This document shows, piece after piece, positions 7,020 to 13,318 of a stretch of DNA of 13,318 nucleotides (the stretch's first letter is position 1; the number at the start of each line of letters is the position of its first letter). The notes beneath the pieces were generated by a model. It did not search any database. It saw nothing but the letters and a program-made list of their open reading frames with translations, and had not been told where the DNA came from. Source of the stretch: DASTCC01 sp035711465. GTDB taxonomy: Bacteria > Acidobacteriota > Vicinamibacteria > Vicinamibacterales > SCN-69-37. Position numbers and translations under genes: made by a program. The stretch is taken from assembly GCA_035711465.1 (NCBI GenBank), contig DASTCC010000586.1:1-13318 (forward strand), written 5' to 3'.

Positions 7020-7032
7020 CGTTCGCCGAACG
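7020..7032. promoter_or_regulatory. Palindrome CGTTCGCCGAACG, possible activator binding site
   Basis: A 13-bp perfect dyad (CGTTCG-C-CGAACG) lies 15 bp upstream of the sigma-54-like promoter at 7047 and about 90 bp upstream of the one at 6932. A second dyad, AACCGG (6943-6948) with CCGGTT (6967-6972), lies in the same stretch. Fis-type activators bind dyads upstream of their promoters, usually further than 15 bp away, so 7020-7032 fits the leftward promoter better. Dyads arise easily in GC-rich DNA. Confidence 0.25.
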
Positions 7033-7046
7033 CGATCGGCCCGGCG

Positions 7047-7062
7047 TGGCATAGGCTTTGTA
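7047..7062 (+). promoter_or_regulatory. Sigma-54-like -24/-12 promoter for the RR-phosphatase gene
   Basis: 7047-7062 reads TGGCATAGGCTTTGTA. Compared with TGGCACG-N4-TTGCW, the GG at -24 and the TTG at -12 are kept at exactly the right spacing; the differences are AT for CG after TGGCA and T for C in the -12 GC. The start would fall near 7073, giving a leader of about 59 nt to the ATG at 7132. The gene for an NtrC-type activator is transcribed divergently from the same region, which raises the prior. Confidence 0.45.
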
Positions 7063-7131
7063 GGAACAAACGCTACGACGTGCCTCGCGTCGCAGAGTTC
7101 GAGACGCTGGGGCAGGCACGGGAACAATTGT

Positions 7132-8259
7132 ATGTCTTCGCCTCGCATCCTCGTCGCCGACGACCAGACAGACATTCTCCAGGCCCTCAGGCTCCTGCTC
7201 GTCGACGCGGGATACGACACGGATCTCGTCAACTCGGTCGACGAAGTCATCGCCCGCGTTGGCCGCGAGACGTACGATCTGCTCCTGATGGATCTCAACT
7301 ACACGCGCGACACGACGTCGGGGCGTGAAGGGCTGGACCTGCTCGAGAAAGTTCGCAGCCACGACGGCACGCTGCCGGTCGTGGTGATGACCGGCTGGGG
7401 CAGCATCGACACCGCGGTCGAGGCGATGCGCCGCGGCGCGCGCAGCTTCGTGCAGAAACCGTGGGACGACACGACGCTCGTCGACGTCGTCAAGCGCGAG
7501 ATCGAGGAGGGACAGGCCTCGCGGCGGCGCGATGCGAAGCAGGCGCGCGAGCACGAAGAGGCGCGTCTGATCCAGCAGGCGCTTCTGCCGTCGGTCATGC
7601 CCGATCTGATCGGCTGCCGGCTGAACGCGCTCTGGACGCCGGCCTCGGGCATCGGCGGCGACTGCTACGACGTGCTGCGTTTCTCCGACACGCGCGCGGC
7701 GGTGTCGATCGCCGACGTCGTCGGCAAAGGCCTGCCGGCGGCGCTGCTGATGTCGAACCTGCAGGCCGCGGTCAGGGCGTTCGCAACCGCACACGCCGAG
7801 CCCAACGACGTCTGTTCGAGCGTCAACCGCCTTCTCTGCCGCAACATCGCCTCGGGCAAGTTCGTCACCTTCTGCTACGCGGTCATCGATACCGAACAGC
7901 GCCAGCTGACCTACGCCAACGCGGGGCACTTCCCTCCCGTCTTAGTGCGTGCGGACGGCAGAGCGGAGCGGCTGGGAACGACCGGCCTGGTGCTCGGGGT
8001 CTCGAACGACTGGACCTACGACACCGGCCTGATCGATCTCCAAACGGGCGACCGCCTCGTGTGCTTCACGGACGGCATCACCGAGGCGAACTCGGCGGAC
8101 GGCGAGGAGTTCGGCGAGGACCGGCTGATCGACACGATTCGCTCGCATCGCACCGAGCCCGCCGACCGCCTGGCGAAGCTGTTGAACGACGCCGTGATCG
8201 CCTGGACGGGCGGCGCCGCCCAGGACGACGCCACGTTGATCGTCGCCGCCGTCGACTGA
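7132..8259 (+). CDS. Response regulator with PP2C/SpoIIE (RsbU-like) phosphatase output
   Basis: 375 residues. The receiver (about 5-125) has Asp10/Asp11, phospho-acceptor Asp54, Thr87 and Lys109. It resembles the receiver of the activator at 5476 very closely, including DLNYTRDTTSG and KPWDD. A charged helix with the RsbU-type RLIQQALLPSVMP (145-157) leads into a PP2C-like domain. Its metal-binding signatures are GIGGDCYD (173-180, Asp177), IADVVGKG (193-200, Asp195), CFTDGITEA (311-319, Asp314) and QDDATLI (364-370, Asp365/366), so catalysis should be intact. Such proteins dephosphorylate STAS-domain anti-anti-sigma factors under control of receiver phosphorylation. No STAS or anti-sigma kinase gene is present in this window. 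GGGAA at 7120-7124 is a weak ribosome site 7 nt before the ATG. The ADOP gene follows after 52 bp. Confidence 0.93.
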   Translation: MSSPRILVADDQTDILQALRLLLVDAGYDTDLVNSVDEVIARVGRETYDLLLMDLNYTRDTTSGREGLDLLEKVRSHDGTLPVVVMTGWGSIDTAVEAMRRGARSFVQKPWDDTTLVDVVKREIEEGQASRRRDAKQAREHEEARLIQQALLPSVMPDLIGCRLNALWTPASGIGGDCYDVLRFSDTRAAVSIADVVGKGLPAALLMSNLQAAVRAFATAHAEPNDVCSSVNRLLCRNIASGKFVTFCYAVIDTEQRQLTYANAGHFPPVLVRADGRAERLGTTGLVLGVSNDWTYDTGLIDLQTGDRLVCFTDGITEANSADGEEFGEDRLIDTIRSHRTEPADRLAKLLNDAVIAWTGGAAQDDATLIVAAVD

Positions 8260-8270
8260 CCAGGCCTCGA

Positions 8271-8294
8271 GGCTCGCGCCGCGAGGGCCGAGCC
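8271..8294 (+). terminator. Weak GC hairpin between phosphatase and permease genes
   Basis: GGCTCG (8271-8276) and CGAGCC (8289-8294) are complementary. An alternative CTCGC/GCGAG stem (8273-8277 with 8281-8285) overlaps them. No T-run follows, and ribosome-site sequence for the next gene starts 7 bp later. It may attenuate rather than end transcription, or be chance in GC-rich DNA. Confidence 0.2.
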
Positions 8295-8311
8295 GCGATC
8301 GAGAGGTCTGC

Positions 8312-10711
8312 ATGTTGAGAGACGTCGTCCACGGCTGGCGCGCGCTGCGCCGCACGCCCGGCTTCACCATCCTGACCGTTCTCACGCTCGCGCTCGGTCT
8401 TGGCGCGACGGTGACGATGTTCTCGGCGGTGAGCGCCTCGTTCCTGAAGCCGCTGCCGGTGCCCGACGAAGCGCGGGTCGTGAAGATCTACGAGACCAGC
8501 CCGCGCAACACGCGCATCCGCGTGGCGCTGCCGAACGCGCTCGACTGGAGCGCGGGGACGCGGGCGTTCGACGCGCTTGGCGCCTATCTGGCGCGCGGCC
8601 CGATCAACGTCGCCAACGGCGAGCGCGCCGATCGCGCCGCGCTCACGAGCGTCACCCGCCCGTTCTTCGCCGCGCTCGGCGTCGCGCCGATTCGCGGCCG
8701 GGTCTTCGAGCCGGCCGACGCGGTCGTCGGCGCGCCGCCGGTGGTCGTCATCAGCCATCAGCTGTGGCAGCGGCTCTACAACGGCCGCGACGACGTCCTG
8801 CAGCAGGTGCTGCTCATCGACGGCGGCCGCGTGCCGATCGTCGGCGTCATGCCCGATGGCTTCGACTTTCCGTTCGGCACCGAGGTCTGGTCGCCGATCG
8901 AACGGGAGGACGGCTGGGCGTCGCGCACCGCGCACAACGTCGACGTCGTCGCGCGGCTCGCGGCGACGGCCACGTACGATTCCGGCGCGCGCGACGTCGA
9001 CGCGCTGCTCGAGGCGATCGGCAGGGCCGAGCCGGCCGTCGCCAAGGAGGATCACGGCATCTCCGTGGTGCCGCTGCGTGAGGACCTGCTCGGGCCGCAG
9101 TCGTCGATGATTCTCATCGGCCTCGGCGCGGTGCTGTGCGTGCTGCTGGTCTCCTGCGTCAACGTCGCCAATCTGATGCTCGCCCGGGCCGTGTCGCGCG
9201 AGACCGAAACCGGCATTCGCGTCGCGCTCGGCGCCGGTCAGCGCGCGATCGTGCGCGGCGTGCTGGTCGAGGGCCTGATCCTCGCCGCGGCCGGCGCGGC
9301 GCTCGGCATGGCGCTCGCGTTCTGGAGCCTCGGCCTGGTGTCGCGGCTGACGCCGGCGTCGGTGACGGGCGGCGAGGCGCTCACCGTGGACTGGCGCGTG
9401 CTGGCATTGACGATCGCCGCGACGGTGATCTCCGGCCTGGTGTGCGCCGCCCTGCCGGCGCTGCGCGCCTCGCGCGTCGACGCGCGCGACGCACTCGCGG
9501 CCGGCGCGCGGTCGCTCGCGGCCTCGCCGCGACGGGCGATGAACGTGCTCGTCGCCGTCGAAGTCGCGCTCGCGTTCGTGCTGCTCTTCGGCGCCGGCCT
9601 GCTGGCGCGGTCGTTTGCCGGTCTCGATCGCACGTCGCCGGGCTTCCGCATGGACGACCTCCTGCTGGCGGAGATCTCGATTGGATTTCTCGAGTCGTCG
9701 CGGTACCAGCAGCCGGAACGCCGCCGCGACTTCTTCATGCGGCTCGAAACCGCGCTCGACGAAGTGTCCGCCATCCGATCGATCGGCCTCGCGGCGCTCC
9801 CGCCGGGCGGGTTCAGCTCGAACGGAGGCATGCTCGTCGAGGGCCGCACGCAGCCGGAGCGGGACATTCATTTCCGCCTTGTCGGCGGCGACTACTTCAG
9901 CGTTCTGCACATCCCGATCCGGCGAGGCCGCGCCTTCACCCATTTCGATGCCGCCGAACAACCGCAGGTCGCGGTCGTGAACGAAGAGCTCGTGCGCCGG
10001 GTGTTCCCCGACGTCGATCCGATCGGCCAGCGCATCAGCATGAACGGCATGGACGGCGGCACCGGTGTCGCCACCATCGTCGGCGTGGTCGGCGACGTCC
10101 GGCACCGCGGCCCGGCGCTGCCGGCGGTGCCCGAAGCGTACTTTTCGTACCGGCAACGGCCGCGGCGGACGCACTCGATGACGCTGATCGTCGACTCGTC
10201 GCTGTCGGTCGCGGACACCGCGTCGCTGATCCGCGATCGCGTTCGCGCGATCGATCCGCTGCTGCCGCCGGAGTTCTCGACGATGGCGGAGCGGATGGCG
10301 GTGTACGTGGAGCCGGCGCGCTACCGCGCCTCGCTGATCGGATCGCTCGCCGGGCTGGCGCTCGCGCTCGCGATCGTCGGCATCACCGGCGTCGTCTCGT
10401 ACGGCGTCGCCCGCCGCCGCCACGAGATCGGCATCCGCATCGCCCTCGGCGCGACACCGGGCGCGATCTCGCGGCTGGTCGTCCGCGGCGGCATGATGCC
10501 GGTGGCGATTGGCGGCCTCGTCGGCACGCTGGCGGCGCTCGGGCTGGCGCGATCGCTGTCCACGTTCCTGTACGAGGTCGACACGGCCGATCCGTTCACT
10601 CTGTTCGCCGTCGGCGCCGCGCTCCTGCTCGCCGGGGCGGTCGCGAGCTACGTGCCGGCGCGCCGTGCGGCGCGGCTGACGCCGCAGGAGACGCTGCGCC
10701 CGTCGAGGTGA
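8312..10711 (+). CDS. ADOP-type ABC permease (duplicated MacB_PCD-FtsX), full length
   Basis: 799 residues, typical for the family. It starts with MLRDVVHGWRALRRTPGFT, the usual family opening, 5 nt after the purine-rich ribosome site GAGAGG (8301-8306). TM1 spans about 18-40. The first periplasmic MacB_PCD-like domain spans about 45-260. The first FtsX unit (about 265-390) contains VNVANLMLARAVSRETETGIRVALGAG and ends LPALRASRVDARDAL. A further TM (about 411-430) leads to the second periplasmic domain (about 440-665). The last FtsX unit (about 672-795) contains GVVSYGVARRRHEIGIRIALGA and ends YVPARRAARLTPQETL. No nucleotide-binding subunit gene is adjacent. It resembles the truncated gene at 1-1427 in layout, but the two differ enough to be old paralogues. 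Role unknown; by family it may take part in mechanotransmission or efflux if it recruits an ATPase encoded elsewhere. Confidence 0.93.
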   Translation: MLRDVVHGWRALRRTPGFTILTVLTLALGLGATVTMFSAVSASFLKPLPVPDEARVVKIYETSPRNTRIRVALPNALDWSAGTRAFDALGAYLARGPINVANGERADRAALTSVTRPFFAALGVAPIRGRVFEPADAVVGAPPVVVISHQLWQRLYNGRDDVLQQVLLIDGGRVPIVGVMPDGFDFPFGTEVWSPIEREDGWASRTAHNVDVVARLAATATYDSGARDVDALLEAIGRAEPAVAKEDHGISVVPLREDLLGPQSSMILIGLGAVLCVLLVSCVNVANLMLARAVSRETETGIRVALGAGQRAIVRGVLVEGLILAAAGAALGMALAFWSLGLVSRLTPASVTGGEALTVDWRVLALTIAATVISGLVCAALPALRASRVDARDALAAGARSLAASPRRAMNVLVAVEVALAFVLLFGAGLLARSFAGLDRTSPGFRMDDLLLAEISIGFLESSRYQQPERRRDFFMRLETALDEVSAIRSIGLAALPPGGFSSNGGMLVEGRTQPERDIHFRLVGGDYFSVLHIPIRRGRAFTHFDAAEQPQVAVVNEELVRRVFPDVDPIGQRISMNGMDGGTGVATIVGVVGDVRHRGPALPAVPEAYFSYRQRPRRTHSMTLIVDSSLSVADTASLIRDRVRAIDPLLPPEFSTMAERMAVYVEPARYRASLIGSLAGLALALAIVGITGVVSYGVARRRHEIGIRIALGATPGAISRLVVRGGMMPVAIGGLVGTLAALGLARSLSTFLYEVDTADPFTLFAVGAALLLAGAVASYVPARRAARLTPQETLRPSR

Positions 10712-10722
10712 CACGAGGCGAG

Positions 10723-10752
10723 TTGTCACGACCGGCCCGTCGCGGGTAAGGT
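10723..10752 (+). promoter_or_regulatory. Weak sigma-70-like promoter candidate
   Basis: TTGTCA (10723-10728) matches a -35 box at five of six bases. TAAGGT (10747-10752), 18 bp further, is a poor -10. It lies in the 74-bp gap before the methyltransferase gene. Confidence 0.25.
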
Positions 10753-10785
10753 GACACTGCTACCCACCCACGAAAGGGGCCGATC

Positions 10786-11352
10786 ATGCACCGATTCGTT
10801 CCTGCTGCGCTGGTCGCGGCACTCGCGGTCGTCTGGCCGCTGACGACGACACCGGCAGCGTCGCCGCAGGCGCAGCAGACGCTGCGCACGCCGGACGTGA
10901 TCTTCGTGCCGACGCGCGACGCCGTCGTCGAAGCCATGCTCAACATGGCCAACGTCACCAAGAACGACGTCGTCTACGACCTCGGCAGCGGCGACGGCAA
11001 GATCGTGATTGCCGCCGCGAAACGCGGCGCGCGCGCCGTCGGCGTCGACATCGATCCGGTCCGCATCAAGGAAGCGAACGCCAACGCGCAGGCCGCCGGC
11101 GTGACCGATAAGGTGACCTTCATCAACGGCGACATCTTCGATCCGGCGCTGAAGATCAACGAAGCCAGCGTCGTGACACTCTACCTGCTTCCGGCGCTGA
11201 ACCTGAAGCTGCGGCCGCGGCTCTGGGCCGAGCTCAAGCCGGGGACCCGCGTCGTCTCGAACAGCTTCGACATGGGTCAGGACTGGCCGGCGGAGAAGAC
11301 GGAGACCGTCGAGAACTTCACGATCTATTTCTGGACGATCAAGCCGCGCTAG
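10786..11352 (+). CDS. Exported class I SAM-dependent methyltransferase (aKMT/FAM173-like)
   Basis: 188 residues, with the good ribosome site GAAAGGGG (10772-10779) 6 nt before the ATG. Residues 1-25 form a signal-peptide-like segment (MHRFVPAALVAALAVVWPLTTTPAA). The rest is a compact Rossmann methyltransferase. Residues 37-51 (DVIFVPTRDAVVEAM) precede motif I VVYDLGSGDGKIVIAAA (62-78); the acidic residue for the ribose is in VGVDIDP (85-91), then NGDIFDP (114-120), VVTLYLLPALNLKLRPRL (129-146) and LKPGTRVVSNSFDMG (150-164). The VYDLGxGDG ... TLYLLP ... LKPGTRVVS combination is that of small protein-lysine methyltransferases related to archaeal aKMT and eukaryotic FAM173, so a protein Lys substrate is a reasonable guess. 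The oddity is the export signal, because SAM is cytoplasmic; the segment may instead act as a membrane anchor with inward topology. Confidence 0.85.
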   Translation: MHRFVPAALVAALAVVWPLTTTPAASPQAQQTLRTPDVIFVPTRDAVVEAMLNMANVTKNDVVYDLGSGDGKIVIAAAKRGARAVGVDIDPVRIKEANANAQAAGVTDKVTFINGDIFDPALKINEASVVTLYLLPALNLKLRPRLWAELKPGTRVVSNSFDMGQDWPAEKTETVENFTIYFWTIKPR

Positions 11353-11400
11353 GGCCCGGTCTTTGCCCTGAACCGGCCGGAACTGGTACGCTCCCCTCCC

Positions 11401-13308
11401 GTGTCGTCCGCGCGCGTGCCACGCTCGCGATTTGCCGCGTGGTTCCTGTCGGATCTGGGAGATGGGCCGGGATCCGGCAAGCGTCCAACCCACACGTCCC
11501 CCTGGTGGCAGGTCATGTGCCTCACGGGGGTCGACTATTTCTCCACGCTGGGCTATCAGCCGAGCATCGCCTTTCTTGCCGCGGGATTCGTCTCGCCGTT
11601 CGCGACGCTCGTGCTGGTGGCGCTGACGCTCTTCGGAGCGCTGCCGGTCTACACCAGGATCGCGGCGCTCAGCCCTCGCGGGCAAGGCAGCCTGTCGGTG
11701 CTCGAGGAGCGCCTGCCGCGCTGGCGCGGCAAGGCGCTCGTCCTCGTGCTCCTCGGCTTTGCCGCGACCAGCTTCATCATCACCATCACGCTGTCGGCTG
11801 CCGACGCGACCGCGCACATCGTCGAGAACCCCTTCGTGCCGCAGTGGCTCGATCACCGGATCGCCGTCACCAGCATGCTGCTGCTGGCGCTCGGCGCGAT
11901 CTTCCTCAAGGGGTTCCGCGAGGCGATCTGGGTCGCGGTGGCGCTGGTGTTCCTCTACATCGGCGTCAACGTCATCGTCATCGCCGTCGAGCTGGCGCGG
12001 CTCGCGGCGCATCCGGACTACCTGGCGACGTGGCGCGCGAATCTCGCCGTGCAGGAGCCGCGGCCGGTGATGGTCGCGGTGCTCGCGCTCATGCTCTTCC
12101 CCAAGCTCGCGCTCGGCCTGTCCGGCTTCGAGACCGGCGTCGCGGTGCTGCCGCTCGTCCATGGCGACGGCGCCACCGACGAGGAGCGGCTGCAGGCACG
12201 GATCGCGAACGGTCAAAAGCTGCTGCGGACCGCGGCGCTGATCATGAGCGTGCTGTTGATCGGCAGCTCGGTGGTCACGACGGTGATGATTCCGGGCGAC
12301 GCGCAGATGGAGGGCGGCGCCGCTTACGGACGCGCGCTCGCCTATCTCGCGCACCGCGACCTCGGCATCTGGTTCGGCACGCTCTACGACCTGGCGACGA
12401 TCGGCACGCTCTGGTTCGCCGGCGCGTCGGCGCTCGCCGGGCTGCTCAATTTGATTCCGCAGTACCTGCCGCGCTACGGCATGGCGCCGGACTGGGCGCG
12501 GGCGACGCGGCCGCTGGTGCTGATCATCATCGGCATCAGCGTCGTCGTGACGTTCATCTTCAGCGCCGACGTCGAAGCGCAGGGCGGCGCCTACGCGACC
12601 GGCGTGCTGATGCTGATGACCTCGGCGGCGGTCGCGGTGGCGATCGCGCTGCCGCTGCAGCGGCGGATTTTCGTGCCGATCGCGCTCGTGTTCGTCTACA
12701 CGACGATCGTGAACATGGTCGAACGGCCGGAGGGGCTGAAGATCGCCGGCTGGTTCGTCGTCGCCATCGTCGCCTCGTCGCTGGTCTCACGGGTGATGCG
12801 ATCGACCGAGCTGCGGCACGAGGGCATCGACTACGACGAACGCGCGCTGGGCTTCATCCGCGAGGCCGCCGGACGGCAGTCGCTGCTGATCATCGCGAAC
12901 CGGCCGGATTCGGGGCGGAAGGAAGAATACGAAGGCAAGCTGCTCGAGGCGCGCCGATCGCATCATCTGCCGCTCAACGAGCCAGTGCTGTTCCTGGAGA
13001 TCCGCCCTGGCGATGCCTCGGAGTTCTCGGGCGTCATGCACGTCTCGGGCGTGAACGTCGACGGCCACCGCGTCCTGCGCTGCACCAGCCCGGCGATCCC
13101 GAACGCGATCGCCGGCCTGCTGCTCGACCTGCGCGACCGGACCAACACGATCCCGCACGCCTACTTCGGCTGGACGGAGGGCAACCCGATCGCCTACCTC
13201 CTGAAGTTCCTGGCCCTGGGCGAAGGCGACACCGCCCCCGTCTGCCGCGAAGTCCTGCGCCAGGCCGAAGCCGACCCCGAACGCCGGCCGAGAATTCATC
13301 TGGGGTGA
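11401..13308 (+). CDS. APC-superfamily permease (12 TM) with soluble C-terminal domain
   Basis: 635 residues from GTG 11401, the first start codon after an in-frame stop at 11350-11352; the next ATG (11515) would remove the start of TM1. Twelve membrane segments are visible at about 41-63, 66-88, 112-132, 155-172, 175-198, 222-250, 275-297, 322-350, 370-388, 396-418, 423-440 and 447-465. TM1 contains the unwound-helix signature [16 protein letters not shown]6 contains [16 protein letters not shown], like the GFE substrate-site motif of amino-acid permeases. Residues 467-635 are a soluble cytoplasmic domain I do not recognise (starting [20 protein letters not shown]; conserved-looking [20 protein letters not shown] at 584-603). 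Substrate is unclear: amino acids by superfamily, but long APC members with C-terminal cytoplasmic domains also include KimA-type potassium importers. No Shine-Dalgarno is visible; TACGCT at 11387-11392 after TGG could be an extended -10 giving a leaderless message. Confidence 0.85.
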   Translation: MSSARVPRSRFAAWFLSDLGDGPGSGKRPTHTSPWWQVMCLTGVDYFSTLGYQPSIAFLAAGFVSPFATLVLVALTLFGALPVYTRIAALSPRGQGSLSVLEERLPRWRGKALVLVLLGFAATSFIITITLSAADATAHIVENPFVPQWLDHRIAVTSMLLLALGAIFLKGFREAIWVAVALVFLYIGVNVIVIAVELARLAAHPDYLATWRANLAVQEPRPVMVAVLALMLFPKLALGLSGFETGVAVLPLVHGDGATDEERLQARIANGQKLLRTAALIMSVLLIGSSVVTTVMIPGDAQMEGGAAYGRALAYLAHRDLGIWFGTLYDLATIGTLWFAGASALAGLLNLIPQYLPRYGMAPDWARATRPLVLIIIGISVVVTFIFSADVEAQGGAYATGVLMLMTSAAVAVAIALPLQRRIFVPIALVFVYTTIVNMVERPEGLKIAGWFVVAIVASSLVSRVMRSTELRHEGIDYDERALGFIREAAGRQSLLIIANRPDSGRKEEYEGKLLEARRSHHLPLNEPVLFLEIRPGDASEFSGVMHVSGVNVDGHRVLRCTSPAIPNAIAGLLLDLRDRTNTIPHAYFGWTEGNPIAYLLKFLALGEGDTAPVCREVLRQAEADPERRPRIHLG

Positions 13309-13318
13309 GGGTCGGAGT

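Noticed and set aside
6831..7328. Open frames crossing the 6841-7131 gap on both strands
   Set aside because: Low-complexity composition, no motif, and overlap with well supported genes at both ends. The gap looks regulatory.
7132..8259. Full partner-switching operon (RsbU-RsbV-RsbW)
   Set aside because: Only the phosphatase is present. No STAS protein or anti-sigma kinase is encoded in the window.
8078..10729. 883-codon open frame on the - strand, antisense to the ADOP permease
   Set aside because: It is full of Arg/Asp/Ala/His runs without hydrophobic core or domain motifs, which is typical of the antisense shadow of a GC-rich gene. The + strand frame is an unmistakable permease.
10726..12354. 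542-codon open frame on the - strand across the methyltransferase and transporter
   Set aside because: Highly charged, repetitive Arg/His/Asp/Glu composition; it spans two well supported + strand genes and a gap. Shadow frame.

Overview
The window is GC-rich, densely coding bacterial DNA, most likely from an Acidobacteriota chromosome (Vicinamibacteria-like). The main reason is that it holds two permeases of the duplicated 'orphan' ABC permease type (ADOP), a family first defined in Acidobacteria, with no ATPase gene beside either. I see no rRNA, tRNA, CRISPR array, transposase or phage gene. The organism assignment is inference.

Layout. (1) 1-1427, +: 3' part of an ADOP permease, cut by the window edge. 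(2) 1489-2061, +: small exported protein with a FISUMP domain. (3) 2062-2186: a run of 7-base repeats followed by its inverted counterpart, between convergent genes. (4) 2187-2765, -: small outer-membrane beta-barrel protein. (5) 2855-3964, +: lipoprotein periplasmic adaptor (RND/MacA type), divergent from (4) and with no pump gene beside it. (6) 3965-4057: a second, differently spelled 7-base repeat/inverted-repeat block, again between convergent genes. (7) 6840 down to 4058, -: an operon with an NtrC-type sigma-54 activator first, then an NtrY-like membrane histidine kinase. (8) 6841-7131: a 291-bp divergent regulatory region with a sigma-54-like (-24/-12) promoter candidate facing each way. 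(9) 7132-8259, +: response regulator with a PP2C/SpoIIE (RsbU-like) phosphatase output. (10) 8312-10711, +: complete ADOP permease. (11) 10786-11352, +: SAM-dependent methyltransferase carrying a signal peptide. (12) 11401-13308, +: 12-TM APC-superfamily permease with a soluble C-terminal domain.

The most coherent unit is 4058-8259. One histidine kinase sits with two response regulators whose receivers are close paralogues, sharing an extended loop after the phospho-acceptor Asp. One regulator ends in a sigma-54 activator and the other in a PP2C phosphatase. A branched pathway is a reasonable hypothesis: the kinase phosphorylates both receivers, the activator drives the divergent promoters including that of the phosphatase gene, and the phosphatase acts on an anti-anti-sigma (STAS) protein encoded elsewhere. 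The two heptamer repeat blocks, each placed between the 3' ends of convergent genes, are the most striking non-coding structure.
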